A stretch of DNA of 6,213 nucleotides from Flavobacteriales bacterium. GTDB lineage: Bacteria; Bacteroidota; Bacteroidia; Flavobacteriales; Flavobacteriaceae. Under the pieces are notes generated by a model. It worked only from the letters and a program-made list of their open reading frames with translations. It had not been told where the DNA came from and did no database searches. The stretch lies in contig PDQE01000053.1 of assembly GCA_002747735.1 (NCBI GenBank), positions 1 through 6,213 on the forward strand. The letters are read 5' to 3'. Every line of letters starts with the position of its first letter. The stretch's first letter is position 1. Below are positions 1 to 6,163 of the stretch, piece after piece. The position numbers were made by a program, and so were the translations under genes.

Positions 1-6
1 ATTAAA

Positions 7-666
7 CTACCCTTTACCCTCCCACTCCAGATAAAACTGCTTTAAAAATGTTTCCAAAAAAGCATGTCTTTTTTCTGCAATTCTTCTGGCAGTTTTAGTA
101 TGCATTTTATCTTTTAACAAAAGTAATTTTTCATAAAAATGATTAATAGACGGGGCATCGGAATTTTTATAGGTTTCCTTATTCATTTGCAGGTTGGGTA
201 GTATTTCAGGATTGTAAATCGGCCTGTTCTTATAACCGCCGTAGTTAAAACACCTTGCTATACCTATGGCTCCAAGAGCGTCTAACCTATCAGCATCCTT
301 AACTATTTGCAATTCTATATTTGGCTTAAAGCCAATATTTTTTTCTAAACTACTTGAAAAAGAAACATTTTTAATAACAAACAACACTTTTTCTAAAGTG
401 GAATTATCAACACCCATACTTTTTAAAAAATCATGAGAAATAGTAAGGGCTTTCGCCTCATCTCCATCATTAAATTTATAATCGGCAATATCGTGTAACA
501 GTGCAGCCAGAGCTACTACTGCCTTATCGGCATTTTCTCCCTGAGCAATAAGCAAAGCATTTTTATAAACCCGTAATGTATGGAACCAATCATGTCCACT
601 TTCGGCATTTTGCAAAGTAGTCTGTACAAATTCTTTCGTCTTTTCAATAATTTCATCAACTTCCAT
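7..666 (-). CDS. HD-domain phosphohydrolase, YedJ-like
   Basis: This 219-residue soluble protein has the HD-superfamily metal-binding pattern: a first His in GHDWFHTLRV (H29), the HD pair in ALLHDIAD (H58-D59), and a later Asp in KDADRLDALGAIGIAR (D124). The surrounding sequence GHDW-F-H-x-x-RV and DADRLDALGAIGIAR is characteristic of the YedJ-type branch of predicted HD hydrolases, which are metal-dependent phosphohydrolases of uncertain substrate. The length fits that family and no signal peptide or membrane segment is seen, so it should act in the cytoplasm. The start ATG (664-666, reverse strand) is preceded by an A-rich leader with no Shine-Dalgarno. An overlapping ATG four bases further upstream is out of frame and soon meets a stop. 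The gene is divergent from the cytochrome gene, with 86 bases between them. The family assignment is firm, but the substrate (nucleotide or other phosphoester) cannot be told from sequence. Confidence 0.9.
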   Translation of the reverse strand: MEVDEIIEKTKEFVQTTLQNAESGHDWFHTLRVYKNALLIAQGENADKAVVALAALLHDIADYKFNDGDEAKALTISHDFLKSMGVDNSTLEKVLFVIKNVSFSSSLEKNIGFKPNIELQIVKDADRLDALGAIGIARCFNYGGYKNRPIYNPEILPNLQMNKETYKNSDAPSINHFYEKLLLLKDKMHTKTARRIAEKRHAFLETFLKQFYLEWEGKG

Positions 667-752
667 GCATAAAAATGTTTTTCGGGTAATAGTTGTTTTG
701 CAATTTTACAGAATTTTATGCGTTTTTATAATATCGCTAAACATATTTATCC

Positions 753-1085
753 ATGAAAACTATTTATGCCGGGATTATTATAATCTTCACCATTACCCTT
801 TTATTTACCAATTGCTCTAAAGACAATGATGCTCCGGAAACAGAAAAGGTAACTTACAACAATAAAATAAAAGATATTATTGATGCCAATTGCATTAGTT
901 GTCATGCCAGCCCACCGCAAAACGGAGCTCCTTTTTCACTCACCACTTATGCAGATGTTAAAGATAAATCGGCTGAAATCTTAAATGCCGTTAAAACCGG
1001 AAAAATGCCTCCTTACGGAGAATTATCCCAAACCACTATTGATGCTATCCAACAATGGATTGATGACGGAAAATTAGAAAAATAG
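753..1085 (+). CDS. Small lipoprotein monoheme cytochrome c
   Basis: The 110-residue product starts with a short Lys-containing n-region and a hydrophobic stretch (residues 4-18), ending in LFTNC with the candidate lipidated Cys at C21. The next residues, SKDNDAPE, are polar and acidic, resembling the export signal that sends Bacteroidota lipoproteins to the cell surface. The mature part has one heme-c attachment motif, CISCH (47-51), with H51 as proximal ligand. A likely distal Met ligand is M85, in the GKMPP motif typical of small class I-like cytochromes. It ends in a WIDDGKLEK helix, as in many c-type domains that cap with W-I-xx-G. It probably carries one electron in the periplasm or on the outer membrane, with an unknown partner. 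No oxidase, reductase or cytochrome maturation gene is nearby. The lipobox is not ideal (F at -3, N at -1), so lipidation is likely but not certain. A terminator follows 43 bases after the stop. Confidence 0.88.
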   Translation: MKTIYAGIIIIFTITLLFTNCSKDNDAPETEKVTYNNKIKDIIDANCISCHASPPQNGAPFSLTTYADVKDKSAEILNAVKTGKMPPYGELSQTTIDAIQQWIDDGKLEK

Positions 1086-1128
1086 CAGTTTTTTTTATTG
1101 ATAAAGGCTAATACCAATTCTAATATAT

Positions 1129-1168
1129 AAGGCTTCAAAGGTATTACAAACTTCTGAAGCCTTTTTTT
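1129..1168 (+). terminator. Intrinsic terminator after the cytochrome gene
   Basis: AAGGCTTCA (1129-1137) pairs with TGAAGCCTT (1155-1163). AAG (1138-1140) can pair with CTT (1151-1153) across a one-base bulge, leaving a ten-base loop. A run of seven T (1162-1168) follows on the plus strand. The opposite strand has only a mixed A/T run after the stem, so the site works mainly for plus-strand transcription from the cytochrome gene. Confidence 0.85.
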
Positions 1169-1335
1169 AATCCTAAATACTACTTTTATAAAATTTTTTG
1201 GACTCTTTTTTTGTCAGCCAAACACTTCCTCTTCGCTTTCCTTTTTGTTAAGGCTATTTTTTATTTTCTATTGCTAATATATACTACTAATAATCAGAAT
1301 ATTAAAATATATTCAAAAAAAATTTAAAAAAAGTA
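1169..1335. other. AT-rich spacer, no gene seen
   Basis: This is the first part of the 488-base gap between the cytochrome and CBS genes. It is very AT-rich: by hand count about 15% G+C over 1241-1335. No convincing open frame was found. A pyrimidine-rich patch lies at about 1223-1246. If the structured island at 1336-1466 is transcribed, its promoter should be here, but I see no good match to TAnnTTTG. The TTGCTAATATATACT stretch near 1271-1285 is the only loose candidate. Confidence 0.6.
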
Positions 1336-1560
1336 GTGGGAGTTTTTCGCTTTCTATTGTTTCATTACCGAAGCAGGGAAACAGAAAATGCTTCAGTCGA
1401 AAATTCGGGAAAATTGCTATGAAAAAGACAATCTAAATTTTAAAAATGACCGAAAAACCAAACTCCTTTCTTCCCTAAAAGACAGGATTTAAAAAAATAG
1501 TTTAAGTTGATAGTTTAGTTTGTTAGAGAGACTCCGTCACATGGCGGGGTTTCTTATTTT
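1336..1560 (+). ncRNA. Candidate structured small RNA (unassigned)
   Basis: No known RNA family was recognised; this is an inference from structure and context. Three nested complementary segments are visible. GGAGTTTTTCG (1339-1349) pairs with CGAAAAA (1451-1457) plus CTCC (1463-1466), giving 11 pairs with a five-base bulge. ATTGTTT (1356-1362) pairs with AGACAAT (1426-1432) with one G-U. GAAGCA (1370-1375) pairs with TGCTTC (1389-1394) around a 13-base purine-rich loop. G+C is about 41% over 1336-1410 by hand count, against about 15% just upstream, the kind of contrast structured RNAs show in AT-rich genomes. A plus-strand terminator closes the region (1526-1560), and the preceding gene already has its own terminator. 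No promoter was identified. Alternatives are a dispersed intergenic repeat, or a small gene (a 34-codon frame lies at 1388-1492). Confidence 0.35.
1526..1560 (+). terminator. Intrinsic terminator without an assigned gene
   Basis: A 13-pair stem (1526-1538 with 1543-1555) has a four-base ACAT loop and a strong core of CTCCG against CGGGG. It is followed by a T-rich tail, TTATTTTTAT. Four of the pairs are G-T when read on the plus strand. On the minus strand these become A-C mismatches and no T-run follows, so the hairpin is built for plus-strand RNA. It therefore does not belong to the minus-strand CBS gene that ends at 1574, although it would also block plus-strand transcripts from running into that gene. 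Confidence 0.8.
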
Positions 1561-1573
1561 TATAAACTACTTT

Positions 1574-2035
1574 TTACCAATTATCAGACTTGTGTGCTAA
1601 TGTTGCAATTAGAATGTCTTTCTGACTTATTTGGCCTACCAGTTTTCCACTTTCTACAATAGGAAATCGCCTGTGTTTAGCCTTTAAAAACATCTCGGCC
1701 GCTTCAAAAATATCTAAATTTCCATCTATAGTATCTACATTTTTTACCATACATTTTTCTACTGTATTGTCCTCCAGCGGCAAATTGTGATACTTGCTAT
1801 TAGAAACTTGTTTAATACAATCGCCTTCGGAGATTATGCCCAACAGTTCATTTTGGTCATTTACTACCGGCCCGCCAGATATTCTATTGTTAATGAGAGC
1901 TTCAATGACTTCGGATATAGGTTGTTCCGGTTTAAAGGTAATTAACTTAGTGGTCATACATTCTTTAACCAATGTAGGTTTAAATGTCTTTTTTGCCCCT
2001 CCTTTTTGAGGGCCTTGGAAACTTTTTACAGCCAT
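1574..2035 (-). CDS. Two-CBS-domain nucleotide-sensing protein
   Basis: This 153-residue soluble protein consists almost entirely of a CBS pair (Bateman module). CBS1 spans about residues 25-78, beginning VKECMTTKLITFKPEQPI and ending GIISEGDCIKQV. CBS2 spans about 94-146, beginning EKCMVKNVDTID and ending GQISQKDILIAT. Both have the Ser/Thr-x-x-Asp ribose-binding motif (S69-EG-D72 and S137-QK-D140), so adenosyl-nucleotide binding (AMP, ATP or similar) is plausible at either site. The first 20 residues are basic and Gly/Lys-rich (GPQKGGAKKTFKP) and look unstructured. No catalytic or transport domain is attached, so it would act as a stand-alone regulator on an unknown partner. It is divergent from the M28 peptidase gene, with 160 bases between the starts. 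No clear promoter match was found for it in that gap. Confidence 0.9.
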   Translation of the reverse strand: MAVKSFQGPQKGGAKKTFKPTLVKECMTTKLITFKPEQPISEVIEALINNRISGGPVVNDQNELLGIISEGDCIKQVSNSKYHNLPLEDNTVEKCMVKNVDTIDGNLDIFEAAEMFLKAKHRRFPIVESGKLVGQISQKDILIATLAHKSDNW

Positions 2036-2160
2036 AATATCACTTCTTTTATCAGGTTAGTCATTTATTATTCATCATCTTATCAATCCGCATTATTTAG
2101 TATTTTCCCGTTTTAGCAGGGGTTTAAATATAAGGATAAATTTTTTAATTAAAAAGTTAC

Positions 2161-2168
2161 TATTTTCG
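2161..2168 (+). promoter_or_regulatory. Possible -7 element for the M28 peptidase gene
   Basis: TATTTTCG matches the Bacteroidota -7 consensus TAnnTTTG at all but one fixed position and lies 27 bases before the ATG at 2196. No clear TTTG or TTG lies 17-23 bases upstream, only a T-run at 2141-2146 inside the AT palindrome TTTTTAATTAAAAA (2142-2155). It is a weak call. Confidence 0.35.
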
Positions 2169-2195
2169 TAATAGATAAAAATCACCACGTTTTTC

Positions 2196-4529
2196 ATGGA
2201 TTTAAAACAAATTTCTATTCCACTTGCCTTTTGTATTGTTGTGGCATCAGTATATTTTGCAATACATGCTATCATGCCGCAGCATCTATCCAAAAATGAC
2301 ATTTTAGATAATGGTTTCAAGCTGAAAAATGCTTATGATCATATTGAGGCTATGGCATCTGTACCACATTTTACAGGAACAAAAGCACATAAAAATACCC
2401 AAAATTATATTATTAAAGAATTAAAAAAACTGGAGCTACAACCTCAGGTGCAGAACAATTTTCCACAAACTATTGGGATAAATAAAAAGTGGAATGGGGC
2501 TATAAACACACAAAATATTATTGCAAAAATAAACGGAACCAACTCTGCCAAGGCACTTCTTTTACTATCGCATTATGACAGTGCGGTGCATTCTGCCATA
2601 GGGGCAAGCGATGCAGCCAGTGGAGTAGCAGTAATATTAGAAACTTTACGCATTTATTTAAAATCTGGCCAAAAACCGAAAAACGACATCATTATTTTAT
2701 TTACTGATGCGGAAGAAATAGGCCTACTGGGTGCATCCACGTTTGTAAATGAGCACCCATGGGCTAAAAATATAGGCTTAGTCCTTAATTTTGAAGCCAG
2801 AGGCAGTGGTGGGCCCAGTTATATGCTACTGGAAACCAATGGCGGAAACAAAAACCTAATAGAGCATTTTAAAGCCGCTAAAACACCTTATCCGGTTGCC
2901 AATTCCTTAGTTTACAGCATCTATAAAATGCTACCTAATGATACCGATTTAACCATATTTAGAGAAAATGCGGATATAGACGGGTTTAACTTTGCTTTTA
3001 TAGATGACCATTATGATTACCATACTGCACAAGATAAACCAAGCCGACTGGACACCAACACATTGGCTCATCAGGCCACCTATTTATGGCCACTGCTCAC
3101 TTATTTTTCCAATGCTGATTTAGGCATCTTAAAAGCTGATGGCGAATTGGTCTATGTAACCTTACCGTATTTTGGGCTAATTAGTTATCCGTTTTCATGG
3201 GTTAGCCCAATGGCTTTTGGTTTGACCATAGTCTTTTTCGCAATTGTATTTATAGGTATTATAAGAGGAAAATTGCAATTAAAACCTATACTTACAGGCT
3301 TTTTACCCATGTGTTTATTTCTTGCTCTTTCCGGGCTTATGGCCTATTTCGGGTGGCAATTCATCACCTATATCCATCCGCAATATCATGATATTTTACA
3401 TGGATTTACATATAATGGCCATTGGTATATAGCAGCATTTATATCCCTAACTATAGCTCTTGGAATGCTTATATACAACCTGTATTTTAAAAAATATTCT
3501 GTACGGAATTTATTTGTGGCACCACTATTTTTGTGGTTAGTTATCAATTGTATATTAGCCATTTACCTCCCCGGAGCAGGTTTTTTTAGTATCACGGTAA
3601 TCATTGGCCTGTTTTATTTATCGGTTTATATTTTTAAGGAAAAATTACGTTATCGCCCCCTATGGTTTAGCTTATTGTCAGTTCCGGTGCTATTCATTTT
3701 TGCACCTTTAATCGTTATGTTTCCGGTGGCATTAGGACTCAAAATGTTATTCATAAGTACAATTTTTACATCATTGATATTCGTTATAATGTCGCCCGTT
3801 TTTAGCAGTTTTGTACCGCAAAAAATAGGAAAACTATTTTTATTTCTAAGTATTTTATTATTTACAACAGCATCTTTTAAATCCGGTTATACAGTTGACC
3901 GAAAAAAACCAAACAGTTTAATCTATATTCTGGATACAGATAAAAACAAAGCCTATTGGGCAAGTTATGACCATACTCTGGATGATTACACCAAACAGAC
4001 ACTGGGCAATAAACCATTAAATGGTTCGTATGACAGCCTAACCATTACAAGTAAATACCGTACACAAATAAAATGGCATATAGAAACAAAGCCAAAAAGA
4101 ATTATTGAGCCAAGTATAAAAATATTGAGTGATACTATCATAGGAAATAATAGAAGAATAAATATCACAATTGCACCGCAAAGAAGTGTAAACAGAATAG
4201 AGCTTTTTACAGTACAGCCGCTTACTTTCTCTGAGTTTACCGTTAATGGAAAACCATACCCTGAGAATAAAAAAGAAAATTATGTATTAAAAACTACTAA
4301 AACACATAATCAACTTATCAATTATTATTTTACAGAAAGCAATGAACAACTCAGACTGCAAATTGCCATTGATAAAAATCAAAAACCAGATTTAATGCTC
4401 TACGAAGTATCGTATGATTTGCTCGAAAGCATGCAATTTAACCTAACACCAAGATCCGAAGAAATGATGACAAAACCATTTGTGGTAAACGATGCCATTA
4501 TTGTAAAAAAACGCATTACCTTTGAGTAA
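2196..4529 (+). CDS. M28 zinc peptidase with multi-spanning membrane region
   Basis: This 777-residue protein starts with a membrane anchor or uncleaved signal (about residues 6-26). An M28 metallopeptidase domain follows (about 45-305) with a full set of likely zinc ligands: H126 (SHYDS), D139 (GASDAASG), E174 in DAEEIG with E173 as general base, E200 (NFEARG) and H276 (YDYHTAQD). D128 sits two residues after H126, as in the Vibrio aminopeptidase pattern. About eight hydrophobic segments follow (roughly 338-357, 363-387, 410-430, 436-457, 462-480, 488-510, 511-533 and 546-562). The final 210 residues are hydrophilic and beta-rich in appearance, with no motif I recognise. The plan of M28 domain, membrane bundle and C-terminal domain resembles eukaryotic ER/vacuolar M28 proteases (Fxna/ERMP1, Pff1), and similar long M28 proteins are known in Bacteroidota. 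The catalytic domain most likely faces the periplasm and acts as an aminopeptidase, but substrate is unknown. Its last codons overlap the pgk promoter. Confidence 0.9.
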   Translation: MDLKQISIPLAFCIVVASVYFAIHAIMPQHLSKNDILDNGFKLKNAYDHIEAMASVPHFTGTKAHKNTQNYIIKELKKLELQPQVQNNFPQTIGINKKWNGAINTQNIIAKINGTNSAKALLLLSHYDSAVHSAIGASDAASGVAVILETLRIYLKSGQKPKNDIIILFTDAEEIGLLGASTFVNEHPWAKNIGLVLNFEARGSGGPSYMLLETNGGNKNLIEHFKAAKTPYPVANSLVYSIYKMLPNDTDLTIFRENADIDGFNFAFIDDHYDYHTAQDKPSRLDTNTLAHQATYLWPLLTYFSNADLGILKADGELVYVTLPYFGLISYPFSWVSPMAFGLTIVFFAIVFIGIIRGKLQLKPILTGFLPMCLFLALSGLMAYFGWQFITYIHPQYHDILHGFTYNGHWYIAAFISLTIALGMLIYNLYFKKYSVRNLFVAPLFLWLVINCILAIYLPGAGFFSITVIIGLFYLSVYIFKEKLRYRPLWFSLLSVPVLFIFAPLIVMFPVALGLKMLFISTIFTSLIFVIMSPVFSSFVPQKIGKLFLFLSILLFTTASFKSGYTVDRKKPNSLIYILDTDKNKAYWASYDHTLDDYTKQTLGNKPLNGSYDSLTITSKYRTQIKWHIETKPKRIIEPSIKILSDTIIGNNRRINITIAPQRSVNRIELFTVQPLTFSEFTVNGKPYPENKKENYVLKTTKTHNQLINYYFTESNEQLRLQIAIDKNQKPDLMLYEVSYDLLESMQFNLTPRSEEMMTKPFVVNDAIIVKKRITFE

Positions 4530-4553
4530 AATAACTAATTAGCAGTATATTTG
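4521..4553 (+). promoter_or_regulatory. Promoter of pgk, Bacteroidota type
   Basis: TTTG (4521-4524) is followed after 21 bases by TATATTTG (4546-4553), an exact match to the TTTG / TAnnTTTG consensus used by the primary sigma factor of Bacteroidota. Transcription should start near 4558-4562, about 15 bases before the ATG at 4575. The upstream box lies inside the last sense codons of the M28 gene. This is strong by pattern but not experimentally shown here. Confidence 0.75.
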
Positions 4554-4574
4554 CAACTCATAAATATAAACGAT

Positions 4575-5762
4575 ATGACAACTGTTGATAATTTTAATTT
4601 TGAAAACAAAAAAGCATTAATACGCGTTGATTTTAACGTACCCTTAGATGAAAATTTTAAGGTAACTGACACTACCCGAATTGAAGCCGCAAAACCTACT
4701 ATAATAAAAGTATTGGAAGACGGCGGTAGTTGTGTCCTGATGTCACATCTTGGCAGACCAAAAGGGAAAGAGGATAAGTTTTCATTAAAACATATAGTTA
4801 AAACTGCCAGTGAAATAATTGGCGTACAAGTAAAATTTGTAGAAGATTGTATTGGCGAAAAAGTTAAAGACGCTGTGGATAATTTACACAATGGCGAGGT
4901 ACTGCTTTTAGAAAACTTGCGATTTTATCCCGAAGAAAAAGCCGGCGATAAAGCCTTTTCAGAAAAACTGTCTAAATGGGGCGATATTTATGTAAATGAC
5001 GCATTTGGCACTGCCCATCGGGCACATGCTTCTACCGCTATAATTGCTCAGTTTTTTCCGGACAAAAAGTGTTTTGGATATCTGTTAGCAAAAGAAATAG
5101 AGAGCATTAACAAAGTATTTAAAGACAGTAAAAAACCCGTAACGGCTATCTTAGGCGGGGCAAAAGTCTCTTCAAAGATAACGGTTATCGAAAATATTTT
5201 AGATAAAGTAGATCATCTAATTATCGGTGGCGGAATGAGTTTTACCTTTATAAAAGCCCAAGGCGGAAAAATAGGTGATTCTATTGTAGAGGACGACAAA
5301 CAAGATTTGGCTTTATCTATCTTAAAAAAAGCGAAAGAGAAAAATGTAAAAGTACACCTACCTATAGATGTGGTAGCTGCAGATGATTTTAAAAATGATG
5401 CCCATACCCGGGTAGCAGATATAAACAACATTCCTGACGGTTGGCAGGGTATAGATGCCGGCCCCAAAACCAATGTAGCGTTTTCTTTTGTAGTTGCCCA
5501 GTCAAAAACTATTTTATGGAATGGCCCGGTAGGGGTTTTTGAAATGCCAAATTTTGCCAAAGGCACCATAGAACTGGGAAACGCCATAGCCGATGCCACT
5601 GCGGACGGAGCATTTTCTCTGGTGGGAGGCGGTGACTCCGTGGCAGCAGTAAAACAATTTGGATTTGAAAATAAAGTAAGCTATGTTTCTACCGGTGGTG
5701 GTGCTATGCTGGAGATGCTGGAAGGAAAGACCTTACCGGGAATTGAAGCTATTTTGAATTAA
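4575..5762 (+). CDS. pgk: Phosphoglycerate kinase
   Basis: This enzyme transfers phosphate between 1,3-bisphosphoglycerate and ADP to give 3-phosphoglycerate and ATP in glycolysis, and runs in reverse in gluconeogenesis. It is cytoplasmic. From the ATG at 4575 it is 395 residues, the usual length for bacterial PGK. Substrate-binding motifs in the N-domain are RVDFNVPL (17-24), R35, HLGRPKG (58-64), ENLRFY (113-118) and NDAFGTAHR (141-149). Nucleotide-binding motifs in the C-domain are GGAKVSSK (194-201), WNGPVGVFE (315-323), GGGDSVAAV (351-359) and STGGGAMLE (372-380). All the expected residues are present. A TTG at 4551 would add eight residues, but it lies inside the -7 promoter box and so would not be on the mRNA. 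The leader is A-rich without Shine-Dalgarno. No strong terminator lies right after the stop; the next clear plus-strand one is at 6083-6120. Confidence 0.97.
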   Translation: MTTVDNFNFENKKALIRVDFNVPLDENFKVTDTTRIEAAKPTIIKVLEDGGSCVLMSHLGRPKGKEDKFSLKHIVKTASEIIGVQVKFVEDCIGEKVKDAVDNLHNGEVLLLENLRFYPEEKAGDKAFSEKLSKWGDIYVNDAFGTAHRAHASTAIIAQFFPDKKCFGYLLAKEIESINKVFKDSKKPVTAILGGAKVSSKITVIENILDKVDHLIIGGGMSFTFIKAQGGKIGDSIVEDDKQDLALSILKKAKEKNVKVHLPIDVVAADDFKNDAHTRVADINNIPDGWQGIDAGPKTNVAFSFVVAQSKTILWNGPVGVFEMPNFAKGTIELGNAIADATADGAFSLVGGGDSVAAVKQFGFENKVSYVSTGGGAMLEMLEGKTLPGIEAILN

Positions 5763-5863
5763 AAGTTTTTCACCGCTTTAGCCCGATAAAAATCTAACAT
5801 ATAAATTTTGTGTTAGACAATGAGAACGCATATTATGATTTTTAATCATGGTATTTAAGATAG

Positions 5864-6061
5864 CTGTTTAAGCCGGGTTATAAAGTTAAATCTGCTAACC
5901 TAATCCAGACAAATTAAGAAAAAGAATCAGATGATACTCAATATTTTGGCCAATGGTTTAGAAGAGCAATCTATCCGGATTCTGAATTAAACCGTAACGA
6001 AGCCAATGTTTTAGCAAATAAACAAGAGCCGGTAACTCCCGTGTGGTGGGATGCTGAATAG
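5864..6061 (+). pseudogene. Decayed 3' end of a gene, SusD/RagB-like
   Basis: One reading frame here reads like protein but has no start codon and is broken by a TAA at 5915-5917 and a TAG at 5861-5863. After the TAA, 47 codons end in a TAG at 6059-6061. They include YFGQWFRRAIYPDSELNR and end in TPVWWDAE. The pattern RR-x-x-YP-x-SE-x-x-x-N followed by a terminal T-x-x-WWD resembles, from memory, the C-termini of SusD/RagB-family outer-membrane lipoproteins, which bind glycans or other nutrients beside SusC transporters. Before the TAA the same frame reads LFKPGYKVKSANLIQTN, which also looks protein-like. Further upstream (5763-5860) only scraps such as VLDNENAYYDF (5810-5842, ending in TAA) are seen. 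The fragment is too short for more than a tentative family call, and no SusC partner is in the window. The lack of a start and the internal stops make a functional small gene unlikely. Confidence 0.5.
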
Positions 6062-6082
6062 CTTCTCTCATTTGAATACTAA

Positions 6083-6120
6083 TATAAAACCCGCCCCAAT
6101 TAATTGGGGCGGGTTTTATA
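6083..6120. terminator. Perfect palindrome, bidirectional terminator
   Basis: The arm TATAAAACCCGCCCCAATT (6083-6101) is followed directly by its exact reverse complement (6102-6120). The RNA would fold into a GC-rich stem (CCCGCCCC with GGGGCGGG) with TTTTATA after it on both strands. On the plus strand it would stop transcripts from pgk and the remnant behind it. On the minus strand it could stop anything coming from the right. Confidence 0.85.
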
Positions 6121-6128
6121 CAATTTCT

Positions 6129-6160
6129 TTTGTTAATTTACTCAATTATTTGTAAATTTC
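6129..6160 (+). promoter_or_regulatory. Possible promoter of the gene at the window edge
   Basis: TTTG (6129-6132), a 20-base spacer and TAAATTTC (6153-6160) match the TTTG / TAnnTTTG consensus at all fixed positions except the last. The -7 box ends only three bases before the ATG at 6164, so transcription would start at or just after the ATG, implying a leaderless mRNA or a later start codon. In such AT-rich DNA a chance match is quite possible. Confidence 0.35.
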
Positions 6161-6163
6161 CAT

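Noticed and set aside
701..708. Minus-strand TAAAATTG as a -7 box for the HD gene
   Set aside because: It has one mismatch and no TTTG or TTG at the proper distance upstream, so it was not called.
1214..1267. Minus-strand 17-codon run ending ESEEEVFG and a TGA, which reads like a protein C-terminus
   Set aside because: It is too short, and the DNA just before it on that strand is extremely AT-rich with a stop directly upstream. Chance is the simpler explanation.
1794..2009. Plus-strand open frame of 71 codons
   Set aside because: It lies wholly inside the CBS-domain gene on the other strand, and its translation shows no motif. It is an antisense shadow.
2142..2155. Palindrome TTTTTAATTAAAAA as an operator
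   Set aside because: Such AT palindromes arise easily by chance in this base composition, and nothing else marks it as a binding site.
2093..2320. Minus-strand open frame of 75 codons across the divergent gap
   Set aside because: It overlaps the start of the M28 gene, has no recognisable domain, and would run through the candidate promoter. It is best seen as a chance frame.
4535..4891. Minus-strand open frame of 118 codons over the start of pgk
   Set aside because: It is antisense to the conserved N-domain of PGK and carries no family features.
5213..5599. Minus-strand open frame of 128 codons inside pgk
   Set aside because: It is antisense to well-conserved PGK motifs and its composition mirrors the codon use of pgk. 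It is a shadow.
5835..5849. Hairpin ATGATT-TTT-AATCAT as a pgk terminator
   Set aside because: The stem is almost all A-T and no T-run follows on the plus strand.
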